The notes below the pieces were generated by a model. The model ran no database searches. It was given only the letters and a program-made list of their open reading frames with translations, and had not been told where the DNA came from. From NCBI GenBank assembly GCA_964035575.1, contig OZ037839.1:620001-684000 (forward strand): a stretch of DNA of 64,000 bases. The letters are read 5' to 3'. Position 1 is the stretch's first letter; each line of letters begins with the position of its first letter. The translations under genes were made by a program, and so were the position numbers. This document shows positions 10,114 through 19,400 of this stretch, piece after piece. The DNA is from Rhynchopus sp. YZ270_cl-10 (lineage: Eukaryota; Euglenozoa; Diplonemea; Diplonemida; Diplonemidae).

Positions 10114-10250
10114 GGGTAGTGTAACTTTTTTAGCCTGTTACCGTTTCCGCCCGCCGGATTTTTTGAAAACCAAAAAAAAAAAGTTATGTAGAAAGTACCC
10201 AGAGAAAAAAGTTATGAAGAGGTTCTATAGGAAAGATATGGGTGGGGCTG

Positions 10251-10380
10251 ATCCTCGGTGTGAAAGCATGGCCTAACGATCCTTTGGTCTCGCTTCTGTT
10301 CAAGGGATGAAGCCGGAGGTGACAGAAAAATTACCACAGGGATAACTGGCTTGTGGCAGCCAAGCGTTCATAGCGACGTT

Positions 10381-10412
<32 letters not shown>

Positions 10413-10460
10413 GCCTAGACAAGCAGAATTGTCTAAGGGTTGGATTGTTCACCCACTAAC

Positions 10461-10504
<44 letters not shown>

Positions 10505-10518
10505 TTACCCTACTGATG
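10251..10518 (+). rRNA. Partial 28S rRNA fragment (domain V)
   Basis: Recognised from near-universal LSU strings: GTGAAAGCATGGCCTAACGA, ACCACAGGGATAACTGGCTT, GCGACGTTGCTTTTTGATCC, GGATTGTTCACCCACTAACA and TTAGACCGTCGTGAGACAGG, ending at TTTTACCCTACTGATGG. This is the peptidyl-transferase (domain V) region. The sarcin-ricin loop that should follow within some tens of bases is absent, and sequence upstream of GATCCTCGGTG is not LSU, so this is a captured fragment of about 270 bp and not a functional rRNA gene. The captured part is very well conserved, suggesting recent capture. Confidence 0.9.
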
Positions 10519-10617
10519 GAGAGAGAGCCCATACCTAGAGCACCTCACGATCACTTGGTGAGCAATTTTTTCTCGAGAGAAAAGTCGCTTTCCTTCACGA
10601 GTGTTTTCTTGTACACT

Positions 10618-11170
10618 GTGTACACAGTACACAGTACACAGTACACAGTACACAGTACACAGTACACAGTACACAGTACACAGTACACAGTACACAGTAC
10701 ACAGTACACAGTACACAGTACACAGTACACAGTACACAGTACACAGTACACAGTACACAGTACACAGTACACAGTACACAGTACACAGTACACAGTACAC
10801 AGTACACAGTACACAGTACACAGTACACAGTACACAGTACACAGTACACAGTACACAGTACACAGTACACAGTACACAGTACACAGTACACAGTACACAG
10901 TACACAGTACACAGTACACAGTACACAGTACACAGTACACAGTACACAGTACACAGTACACAGTACACAGTACACAGTACACAGTACACAGTACACAGTA
11001 CACAGTACACAGTACACAGTACACAGTACACAGTACACAGTACACAGTACACAGTACACAGTACACAGTACACAGTACACAGTACACAGTACACAGTACA
11101 CAGTACACAGTACACAGTACACAGTACACAGTACACAGTACACTGTACACTGTACACTGTACACTGTACA
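10618..11170. repeat. 7-bp satellite (ACAGTAC)n, ending in (ACTGTAC)n
   Basis: Essentially perfect tandem array of the 7-bp unit ACAGTAC from about 10618 to 11140 (about 74 copies), then a switch to the one-base variant ACTGTAC for about four copies. Seven is not a multiple of three and the unit makes no stop codon in most frames, so long spurious ORFs appear on both strands. The array begins just after the rDNA fragment within the same TIR element. Confidence 0.95.
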
Positions 11171-11482
11171 TACTGTAGTACCAATAACTTTCTGGACCCA
11201 GACATTCTGGGAACCAGACACCCGGTGTCCAGGAACCTAGGTACCCAGGCAACATGATTATGAGAAGACACAAAATGCTACACGTAACAGAAAACAAGCT
11301 ACACGTCACGAAAAATAAATATTTTGCTGTGAAGAAAACTCTGGAAAAATGTAAGAAAATCTCTTCATAACTTTTTCCCCCCTGGTAAAACTTTTTTTTC
11401 TTCATAACTTTTTTTCTCCGCCGCCCGCCGGGTTTTTCGAGCACCTAAATAACGGTAACAGATCGAAAAAGTTACACTGCCC

Positions 11483-11870
11483 TAACAGAAAAAAACACAA
11501 GAAGACTTTCTCTACACACCCGTTCACTATTTTGCTGTCGTCCTGCTCTTTGTTCATCGTATCCATCCTTTCTCTTTATTTTTGAAACCCTCAAAAGACC
11601 CGAAAACCCCAAAAACCCCGCATATTGAAAAAGTAAGGTGCTGAGACACAAAAGGGGGGAAGGGGAAACAGTAAGACTCCTGACATCCGAAAAACGTGCA
11701 GCTTCGAGGGAGCAGTGCGCAGCTGGCGGGGTCACTCTGCGTGTCTCCGCCACTTGCGGGATTCCTCCTGTGGGTCGCACTGCGTTTCGGACGGGCTTGA
11801 ACCACTGACTTCCTCTGCTGGCCGTTCCTCACTGTGCTCGACACAACATCGCTGCAGCCTGTCCCGGAAC
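11483..11870. other. 3' flank of member C
   Basis: The block around 11555-11625 (plus strand CGTATCCATCC ... CCCGAAAACCCC) corresponds to the conserved 3' flank of members D, E and F (14659-14712, 26148-26200, 30588-30640), showing that C belongs to the same duplicated unit. The 155-codon ORF that follows in D-F is missing here; the TIR element lies in that position. Confidence 0.5.
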
Positions 11871-13223
11871 CTAACCCTCCAAATGCCCTTGCTTGTCATG
11901 CTCCTGTTTGTCCAGTTCCTGCTTGTCCTCGTCCTCTTGTGCTTGCATCAAACCTTCTCCTTCTTGTCCTGCTTTCAATGCAATACATTGTCTTGCATCT
12001 CCAGACACGTCTGTTCGTACCAGATCTTCTGTCCGCACACCTCCGAACTGTTCCGTAAACCTTGCGTAAATGTCACGCACACATGCATCGAAGGTCTTCG
12101 TGACGCCAAAGCCATGGTTCTTTTGGGCTTCATTCGGGAGAGACATCTCGTGAATGTCGATGTTGCCTGGCAAGACGACTGTTGTGAGTGCGTTGCAGTT
12201 ACCCAGGAAGTAGGGCTCGATCTCTGTGTCACTGGCAATACCTGACATGTCCAGCGTGGTCAAGGATGTGCAATCTTGTAGGAAATTCATACCAATGCTC
12301 TTAACATTGATCAGTCCTGATAAGTCTGCTGTTGTCAACGCGGAGCACTCTTGCATCCAGCTGTCCTCAATTTCGGTCACATTGGTCATCCCTGAAAAGC
12401 TGATGGTGGTCAACGACGTGCAGTAGGTAAGAAAGCAGCAGCCGATCCTCGTGACACTGCAAAAAGCTGATAAATCAATGGTTGCCAACGAGGTGCAATA
12501 CGAGAGGAAGTTGTGCTCAATGTGCGTGACTCTGCGCCATCCTGAGATGTCAATCCTTTTCAGCGACTTGCAGCGGTGGAGGAAGTAGTCACCAACCGTC
12601 GTCACACTCGTCATCGCGGATAAGTCAAGCTCTGTGACGCCACTTTCTTTGAGGAACGAGTTCCCTATCACCGTCACACCAGTGAACCCTGACACGTCAA
12701 GGCTCGTCAACGATTTGCAACTAGAGAGAAAGAGTCCCTTGATGTGCGTAACGTTGCACAATCCCGACAAGTCAACGGTTTCCACCGACGCACACTCGAA
12801 GAGGAATCCACGCTCAATTCGCGTCACCCCAGACACAGCAGAGAGATCAAGTCTCGTAAACGATGCTTCCGACAAGAACCGGTTCGGGATAACAGTCGCA
12901 ACCTCCGCCTGAAGAAGCAGAGAAGCCACCTCAGGATCCTTCACAGTCGACAACCTCGCTTCGGAAATGTCTGTCTCACCCAAGGCACGAAGTGCCTCAA
13001 GAGATTGGTACTTCGTCGACTTCGTCAACACGACTGTGTCTCCAGCACTCAGTTCTGTGATGTCCTCTCCTTCCTCCTTCCCTCCGAAGCCCATGTGGAA
13101 GCTGTCTTCGCACAACCCTGTTGCAGTCGCCACCTTCTGCCGCATCGTCTCCGTTGTGTCATCCTCACCCACCTCAATCACGAATTTGGTGTCATCATCA
13201 TATCCCTGCACACACAGTTCCAT
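11871..13223 (-). CDS. Ubl-LRR protein, array member C
   Basis: A 450-residue protein, the longest member. Ubl domain at residues 1-65 (MELCVQGYDDDTKF, EDDTTETMRQKV), conserved linker (ALGETDISEARL, VASLLLQAEV), then about 11 LRR_5 units of about 23 residues (for example LTTISFSGMTNVTEIEDSWM). After the LRRs there is an extra C-terminal tail of about 90 residues with a terminal Gln/Glu/Asp/Lys-rich segment (QEDEDKQELDKQEHDKQ), not found in other members. The ATG at 13223 matches the conserved MELC start; an upstream in-frame ATG at 13295 would add the same 24-residue hydrophobic leader as in B. One LRR unit of this type reappears inverted in member D. Confidence 0.85.
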   Translation of the reverse strand: MELCVQGYDDDTKFVIEVGEDDTTETMRQKVATATGLCEDSFHMGFGGKEEGEDITELSAGDTVVLTKSTKYQSLEALRALGETDISEARLSTVKDPEVASLLLQAEVATVIPNRFLSEASFTRLDLSAVSGVTRIERGFLFECASVETVDLSGLCNVTHIKGLFLSSCKSLTSLDVSGFTGVTVIGNSFLKESGVTELDLSAMTSVTTVGDYFLHRCKSLKRIDISGWRRVTHIEHNFLSYCTSLATIDLSAFCSVTRIGCCFLTYCTSLTTISFSGMTNVTEIEDSWMQECSALTTADLSGLINVKSIGMNFLQDCTSLTTLDMSGIASDTEIEPYFLGNCNALTTVVLPGNIDIHEMSLPNEAQKNHGFGVTKTFDACVRDIYARFTEQFGGVRTEDLVRTDVSGDARQCIALKAGQEGEGLMQAQEDEDKQELDKQEHDKQGHLEG

Positions 13224-13470
13224 TGTTTCGAGTGAAGTGTTGCTCTGTTGTGGGGTGGTGTTGAGAAGGAGGAGGAGGGAGGCAAGATACAACAAAATAG
13301 CTTTCTTATTTGCCTTTCAAGAGGCAGCGACATTGCAGTTGTGTCAACACGTTTGTCCTGGCGCAAAAGAAGGCAAGAATGCAGAAAAGGATAAGCTCAT
13401 ATCGGCAGACCACAACTCGCTTCGCAAGGAAGAAAAGAAATGAGAATTTGAAACGTCGTGCACACACATC
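13224..13470. other. 5' flank of member C
   Basis: Near-identical to the 5' flanks of B and D (9488-9660, 25057-25300), marking a recent segmental duplication. Contains no gene. Confidence 0.5.
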
Positions 13471-13557
13471 TTTACCACCATCGTTATCGCGCTGGAACAC
13501 GTTGTGTTTGAAGATAGGCTGTCTGTCTATCACAAACGTGCTTTTCATGGAATCAGT
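13471..13557. repeat. Conserved intergenic block before the structured element
   Basis: 'CACCATCGTTATCGCGCTGG' through 'CTTTTCATGGAATCAGT' is nearly identical at 13480-13557, 25312-25388 and 27432-27509. It always precedes the structured-RNA insertion site, and in the 25-kb copy it joins directly to the next unit. Confidence 0.6.
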
Positions 13558-13863
13558 GTTTTATTTCCCACCCCAACAACAACGATAAAGCGTGAAGACA
13601 ATAGATAAAAGCAAATAAGTAATTTTTAGGTTTTGTGAGGCACTCAACGAAGTATGCCGGCTCTGTGGCGTCACGGAGCCACCAACACTCCCCAGTCATT
13701 TTTCCTGCGCATCCAGGAAAACTCGCAGTATGCGACCAGGAAACGAAAAGATTTTTCTTCACAGTAACAAAGTGTGAGGAAGAAGAAAAGAAAGCGAATA
13801 AAAACGAAAAAACAGTGTTTTTCTGAATGTGATGTTGTTGTTGGGGTGAGGAGAATAAAACAG
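13558..13863 (+). ncRNA. Structured RNA candidate, copy 1 (four hairpins, outer inverted repeats)
   Basis: Outer inverted repeats TTTTATTTCCCACCCCAACA (about 13559) and TGTTGGGGTGAGGAGAATAA (about 13838) enclose four consecutive hairpins. HP1 is GGCA/TGCC (13639-13658). HP2 is GGCTCTGTG/CACGGAGCC (13659-13680). HP3 is TTTTCCTG/CAGGAAAA with a 6-nt loop (13700-13721). HP4 is TCGCA/TGCGA (13723-13735), followed by CCAGGAAA. Copies 2 and 3 at 27.5-28.0 kb keep the fold with different stem sequences. The U-G pair in HP2 favours plus-strand RNA, opposite to the genes. An empty site exists at 25388. The function is unknown; it may be a structured ncRNA or the conserved part of a small mobile element. 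Confidence 0.6.
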
Positions 13864-14076
13864 TTCCAAGAAAAGCTCCTGCGTCGGTTTTCTTTTGGTT
13901 AAAAAAAATCATCCGAGAACCGGATTGTATGCTTACATCAGTCTCATGCAAACCTGCTAAGACTTATCCAGATTTGGAATGTTCTTATGGATCGGATCAC
14001 CTGCGCCTGCTTTGCCCCAACCTTCGTGCAGCAGTAGCAGTGTTCGTGGTGACCGAGGCGCTGTCTCATCGGCATA
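13864..14076. other. Conserved spacer 3' of the 155-codon ORF
   Basis: From about 13905 onward (AAAATCATCCGAGAACCGG) the sequence is nearly identical to 25390-25563 and 29826-30002, forming part of the repeated 1-kb unit. Confidence 0.5.
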
Positions 14077-14544
14077 TTATGCTTCTGCACACCCTTCCCC
14101 TTTTTTTTTCGCCTTCTCCATCACTGTGTCGTCATACTCATCAGCAACAAACGCAGGGATTGTGTGCCCCGATGCAATCAGAAGCGCGACGGCGTCACGC
14201 CTGACTGAAGGGTGGATCCGATCTGTTGCGGGGCGGGGAAGAAGCTTGAGGACGATGCCGGGTGCTGGGAGGACCACGTCTCGCACGAAGGCCTCATCGT
14301 CAAAGAGCTGCGATGGGAAGAAACGTACGATGCGTCTCCTCCGTTGGGCAAGCTTCTGCAGCAACACCTTGTCCCGACGCAACGCTGGGCTGAGACAGCG
14401 GTACACCTCACGTGGCGACACATCCTTGCAGTTTGCGATCCGCACTGCGGGGCTCAGTGCAGAAACAGTCATGAGTCCTGTGTGATGCAGCGTTCGCATG
14501 GGGTAAAAGCTGCAGTGTGAAAGGGCTCCCATATACAGCTTCAT
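14077..14544 (-). CDS. Conserved 155-residue protein, copy 1 (possibly DUF4116/ARM-like)
   Basis: The ORF occurs three times in the window with 0-4 amino-acid changes between copies and lies at the same distance (about 340 bp) downstream of an LRR gene each time, so it is probably a real cistron. The protein is basic, with a periodic pattern (LRRDKVLLQKLAQR, PSQLFDDEAFVRDVV, SVRRDAVALLIASG) that resembles DUF4116-type helical repeats found in protist proteins; this assignment is tentative. The C-terminus is charged (EYDDTVMEKAKKKGE). The ATG at 14544 is conserved in all three copies. It could instead be the conserved remnant of a longer gene. Confidence 0.5.
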   Translation of the reverse strand: MKLYMGALSHCSFYPMRTLHHTGLMTVSALSPAVRIANCKDVSPREVYRCLSPALRRDKVLLQKLAQRRRRIVRFFPSQLFDDEAFVRDVVLPAPGIVLKLLPRPATDRIHPSVRRDAVALLIASGHTIPAFVADEYDDTVMEKAKKKGEGCAEA

Positions 14545-14883
14545 GGAAAGAAGTTCACGAAACGAACGTAAGCCTCTCGTGCGTGGTCACATTGAAAAAG
14601 TGAAACAAAGTGAAATACCCCCCATTCTCTATTTTGCTGTCGTCCTGCTCTTTGTTCATCGTATCCATCCTCTTTGAAACCCCAAAAGACCCGAAAAACC
14701 CTGGAAACCCCATATTGAAAAACCTACTGTGAGGAAGAACTGAGAGTCTCATTACAAGGGTGGAGTGAAATGAACCGGTGGCAAGGTGAAGGCCATCCAT
14801 TTGTGTTGCAACCTCCACCACCCGCCCAAACACACCCAATAATCCTAACACCCCAATTCCCACTCCCGCTTTCTTTACTGGCC
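14545..14883. other. Spacer between the 155-codon ORF and member D
   Basis: Near-identical to 26032-26371 and 30471-30811. Contains no additional gene; it is the 3' flank of the LRR gene and 5' flank of the small ORF. Confidence 0.5.
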
Positions 14884-15835
14884 CTAAAAACCAACGTCAC
14901 CTAGTCTGCTGCGTACAACGTTGCTACACTTGTCCATTCCGTCTACTTTCGACAACCTTTTGCAGTTGTAGAGAAACCTACCACCAATCGTGGTGACTGC
15001 TTGCAGGCCGGTGAAGTCCACTTCCGACAACGATGTGCAGTTGTAGAGAAACCCCTCACCAATCGTGGTGACTGCTTGCAGGCCGGTGAAGTCTACTTCC
15101 GACAACGATGTGCACTCGGAGAGAAAATCATCACCAATCGTGGTGACTTCTTGCAGGCCGGTGAAGTCCACTTCCGACAACGATGTGCAGTTGTAGAGAA
15201 ACCCCTCACCAATCGTGGTGACTGCTTGCAGGCCGGTGAGTTCCACTTCCGACACCACCATCAGCTTTTCAGGGATGACCAATGTGACGGATATTGAAGA
15301 CAGCTTTTGTGCGGACTGCAACATTTCGCAGTTGTAGAGAAAATAATCACCAATCGTGGTGACTGCTTGCAGGCCGGAGAAGTCCACTTCCGACAACGAT
15401 GTGCAGTTGTAGAGAAACCCCTCACCAATCGTGGTGACTGCTTGCAGGCCGGTGAAGTCCACTTCCGACAACGATGTGCAGTTGTAGAGAAACCCCTCAC
15501 CAATCGTGGTGACTGCTTGCAGGCCGGTGAAGTCCACTTTCAACAACGTGCTGTTGGAGAGAAACTTGTCACCAATCGTGGTGACGCAGGGTAATGCAGG
15601 CAGGTGCAGTGTGATGCCACAGTTGTCCTCCACATTGGGTACGCAACTGAAACCAATGCGCGTTACGTCACTACGTGAGAAGAACTCTTCTGGAATCTCA
15701 GTCGCAACTTCTGCCTGAAGAAGCAAGCTGGCCACCTTCGGATCGTCCACCTGCTGCAACCTTTCTGCTGTGATGTTTGTCTCACCCAATGCATGAAGAG
15801 CTGATATGGCTTCGTACTTCATCGTTTTCGTCAAC
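14884..15835 (-). CDS. Ubl-LRR protein, array member D, 3' part (split by a LINE)
   Basis: Carries the linker (YEAISALHALGETN onward), the block DVTRIGFSCVPNV ... HLPALPCVTTIG, then LRR_5 units of 23 residues with consensus TGLQAVTTIGxxFLxxCxxL, and the common end DKCSNVVRSRLGDVGF. The 5' part with the Ubl domain is at 24863-25056; the LINE at 15836-24843 separates them after residue 71 of the MEL-start protein. Reading through the target-site duplication rejoins the frame without loss, so the insertion is the only obvious disruption. One unit (15253-15321) is in reverse orientation but leaves the frame open. The gene is broken as it stands; whether splicing or transcription within the LINE yields a product is unknown. 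Confidence 0.8.
15253..15321 (+). repeat. Inverted LRR cassette inside member D
   Basis: These 69 bp read in sense on the plus strand as one LRR unit (TISFSGMTNVTDIEDSF), closely matching the unit encoded on the minus strand of member C (about 12346-12412). In gene D it is read antisense as KLSSISVTLVIPEKLMVV without a stop. Its length equals exactly one 23-codon repeat. Confidence 0.8.
15817..15835. repeat. LINE target-site duplication, copy 1
   Basis: CTTCATCGTTTTCGTCAAC, identical to 24844-24862. The bases next to the match differ on each side, so 19 bp is the exact length. Confidence 0.93.
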
Positions 15836-15905
15836 CGTGGGGGCCCGTTTTCGATGCATGCACCCCTATCCGAGATAGGTGATACAATACATCGTGGAGG
15901 TGATG

Positions 15906-18900
15906 TTACATAAGTCCATCACCGCCCCTGCTGTGCCCATCCTTCTGCTTCGTCTGCTTCTTCTTGAAGAAGCCTCCCAGCGTCGTCTGTCGCCCCTTCG
16001 AGGTGTCGTGGTGGCGGCGGCAGCAGTGATCCAGCGTACTCTTCTCTTGCACACAGTTCCCGCACCTCGAGAGTCTATGCTTAGTGCATGCTTCGTGTCG
16101 GATCGGTAACCCGTCGTCGTTGGAGTGGTGCGCAAAGCAGCAATGCATCAGGTCTGCCTGGGCGTTCTTCGAGCAGGCATCACACTTCGTCTTCCGGTGC
16201 AGCACACATATCGCAAACTGGAAGATCGGAACCGCTCCTTCAGGTGCCTTCACGGGTGCGTCCCCTGGACGCACGTGCTCATGGTGCCGGTAGCGAGCAT
16301 GCGCAGATGTCTCCTGTTCAGCCCGCTGGATGAATGGTAGTGCCCTCCTGCCCCTAACTTCTGTGGAGGGGTACGCCGTCTCAGCAGAATACTCCCCCAT
16401 CCATGTACCTCTCGCTCTATCGCCACCACGGAGCTCCGCCTCAGACATGCCTTCGGAGCTGCGTTGCAGACGGTACGCCACACCAGCATCGTATAGCGCA
16501 CGCAATGCCTTCAACGTTTCTTCTCCGCCGGCAAAGATAGGACGGCGGTCGATGCCTGTGATGGCGTTCGCCCCAAACGAAGCGAGAACATGCGTTACCT
16601 TCACCTTCCCCGGATGGAGAGAGCTCTCCGAAAAGGTTCTGAGTGAAGCCAACATATGCCCAAAGGTGGTCGTCTTCGCCATTTCTCTGTGGACCAGCGC
16701 TACTGGCACCACGTCGTCATCATCGTCGTCTTCCTCACTCCCGTCGTCTTCCCCCCCATTGTTGACTTCTTCCCCAGTCCCATCCCTCGGCTGCTTCAGC
16801 TTCGGCGCTATTCTGCCGGTCTTGTCCCCAGGTCGGATGTCCATCCCTGTGGCAACCTCGAAGTCGATGAGCAGCTCCATGTGGGAGACTTCACGTCCAG
16901 CTTCGTCGCTCCATTGTAAACCACCCAGCCAGGAGGCAAACGCCAGCAGCAGCGCACGTCCATACGGCCACCTCCTTTTCAGGGGGGTGTAGTCCACCAA
17001 ACTGTTCGCGTGTTGCGTCGTCGTGTCCAACTCCGGCGCCCACGTCCACGGGTATCGGTCTTCTTGCAGTCGCGGGTTCGCCGCTTCCGGTCTGCTCCAC
17101 TTGGAGCGTGCGATGAGGATGCGCACCATCATCTTCTGCAGGTCTGCAACACGGGCGCATTCCAAAGGTGTGTCCGGTGTGCACATGCCGCAGATAGCGA
17201 GACAGTTTGGCCAGGTCGTTCTGTCAATGTCCAACAGCAAGGGGTACTCCGCACGAATGCTACTCCATGCTTCACATTCCCACCACAAGTGTTTGTGATT
17301 TTCGTCCACCCCCGCTTCGCAGTGCACGCAGATGGCCGAGTCCCGTATGCGCGCTCTCGCAAGTCGCACCCCCGTTATCGCACCGTCAGCTACAATGTGT
17401 CGCAGCGTCCCCGCCTCGTAATCCGTCAAAGTTTTGCTTCGGGTGAGAGCAAGGGTTTTCTCCTTATCCACCCCCGCTTCAATACCCTTCAGGTTAGCTC
17501 TGCCTTTGCCATTGGCCTTCGCAGTCGTCTTCGTACGGGAGAGTCGAATGAAGAACATCCGTTCTCGCACAACGTGGCCCAGTCTGCCCAAGCTTACTGT
17601 CTTCACATCAACGATGCTCCCATCGTGCGTTTTCACTTTTGTCGTGTCTATCCATGACCACGCAAGGCGGCTGAGGGCTCGCGCAATCAACCCGATGGGT
17701 CCTCCAGTCTTCGCCTGCTTCGCTTTCGCACGTGACCTGCACTTTTCGACCAGCAAACAGATCTCATCCGATTTGCGTATCATCGCCGCCCACGTCATGA
17801 TCCTTCTGTAGTCGAATGCCACCGAGGGGTCGAGCAGATGGCCTTTCTCGAAGACATTCAGCATGACCGGTACGCTTCTTCGGTTCATCTTGTTCACGCC
17901 GTGGACCCCTTTCTCCACTGCAGTTGCAAGACTGTTCACGTATTTCCCAGGTGGGTCCTGCACCGTGATACCGTACACAGATTTCGACATCACTGCAGCC
18001 TGCATGATGCCTGCTTTCTCACCTTGAGTCAGCGGGAGGCATCCCACCTTACCTGCTAGCGGTCCGCATGCGTCGATGGTGTCTTCCAGCTTCGTCGGGA
18101 GCGTGGGCGTCCCAGCCTGTCGGGCCTGCACCGTCGCCCCCAGGCACTCCGACTTCTCGACGCGAGTAAGATCCGCGCCGTTCATCTGCACAGTTTCCTC
18201 TTCATCAGGACGGTTGCTCTGCCACGTGCTCTTCCCCGCGTGGACGCGTTGTCCCGTCAAGTCTGCAAAGTGTCCGGTGAAGGCGACACCCGCTCGCAGC
18301 TGGTCGAGGGTCTTCGTCAGGAGGTTGGTGTCGTCAGCATACGCCAGCCCCTGCGTGCCCGTTTCCTTCTCCACCCCGTTCATCCACACCGCCACCAGCG
18401 CATTCAGGAAGATTACGCTCAGTGGGCATCCTTGGAGGATACCATTCGTCGCAAACCATTCTTTGCCAAGACCTGCCGGAAGTTTGAAACGCCTCCCCAG
18501 CTTCTTGTATATACCCCGGATGGGGCGCATCATGTTGTCGGGAAGACCCAACCGTTCGACGAGCTGGAACATGATCTCTTGGGGAACACGGTCAAAGCAC
18601 TTCTGATAGTCGAAGGAGGCTAGATAGATAGGTGTGTCGTCTATCAGAGCCTCCTCCATCTTCGCACAGAGAAACCACAGCAGGTCTTCGGTTCCGTGTT
18701 TGTTCCGGAAGCCGTGTTGCCGCTCGTGAATCCAGGATTCCTGCCACGTCGCCACTTTGCGGAGTCGAGTCGCCGCCCATAACCTGTACATCACACTGGT
18801 GATGGTAATGGGTCGCTGCTTCAGGGGCTCCTCGCCTTCTCCTTTGGGGATGAGCACCACCAACGCCCTCGCAATCACCCTGGGCCAGTTCCCAGTATCC

Positions 18901-19400
18901 TCGATCAGGTTCAGGCAGCGCGCGAGTTCCTCCAGCAGTGTCAAAGGCAGTTCCTTCAGCTCCTCCACCCTCCACCCATCGAGGCCTGCCGCCTTTTTCC
19001 GCTTCATCTTGCCGATGGTCGTACGGAGGTCTTCGGCGGTCAGGGGTTCGCATACACAAGGGGCCCCTTCAGGAATGTGTTCCTTGAACCTATCAAAGAA
19101 CGTCGTCCACGCAGGTTCTTCGGAATCGTCGTACATCCGGAACACCCCACCCCAAGCACGGTCATCCATGAGCAGTTCATCCATCTCCTGGAGGTTAGCT
19201 GTAACCGTGCCGTCCTCCCGTTTCAGGAACGTGGTGTGTGACGACGTAGCCTTCCGCAGGAACGAGAACACCTTCGCTGGGTTCACCTTCATGTGTTCCT
19301 TCATTGTGCGGCGCCATTCCTTGATGCGGGCCCGACGCCGTTGCTCCAGCAGGACAAAACCCCTCTTCTTCAAGCAGCCAAGGCCCACACAACGCCTCTA
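15906..19400 (-). CDS. LINE reverse transcriptase with C-terminal Cys/His modules and PIP box
   Basis: About 1,160 codons open in this frame. The fingers/palm region includes KKAAGLDGW, ALVVLIPKGEG, RPITITSVMYRL, SFDYQKCFDRV, GILQGCPLSVIFL and the catalytic AYADD (YADD at 18330-18341). A CCHC knuckle (CVHC ... HKHLWWEC) follows, as in L1Tc/I-type LINEs. The far C-terminus has two consecutive Cys/His modules (C-x2-H-x4-C-x2-C-x7/8-HCC-x2-HH) and ends with the PIP box QTTLGGFF plus KKK (15966-15989). The frame starts without an ATG and is +1 relative to the upstream endonuclease frame; they overlap at 19195-19398. An acidic Asp run lies around 16720. Confidence 0.9.

Larger units (their letters stand above)
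10114..11482. mobile_element. TIR element carrying 28S rDNA and a 7-bp satellite
   Basis: The ends are inverted copies: left GGGTAGTGTAACTTTTTT, right (reverse complement) GGGCAGTGTAACTTTTTC, each followed inward by CTGTTACCGTT, CGCCCGCCGG and AGTTATG(A)AGA blocks, giving imperfect TIRs of about 90-100 bp. The element is flanked on both sides by TAA (10111-10113 and 11483-11485), as expected for a 3-bp target-site duplication. TWA duplications and GGG termini recall PIF/Harbinger elements, which is an inference. No transposase is encoded, so it would be non-autonomous. The interior carries a piece of LSU rDNA and a long 7-bp satellite. Confidence 0.65.

Noticed and set aside
10489-11444. Long ORFs in several frames across the 7-bp satellite (TVHSTQY and YCVLCTV repeats)
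   Set aside because: A 7-bp unit without stop codons opens most frames by itself; there is no domain or start context.
12967-13443. Plus-strand ORFs antisense to the Ubl domains, recurring at every array member
   Set aside because: They recur only because the sense strand is conserved; their residues change more freely than the minus-strand protein.
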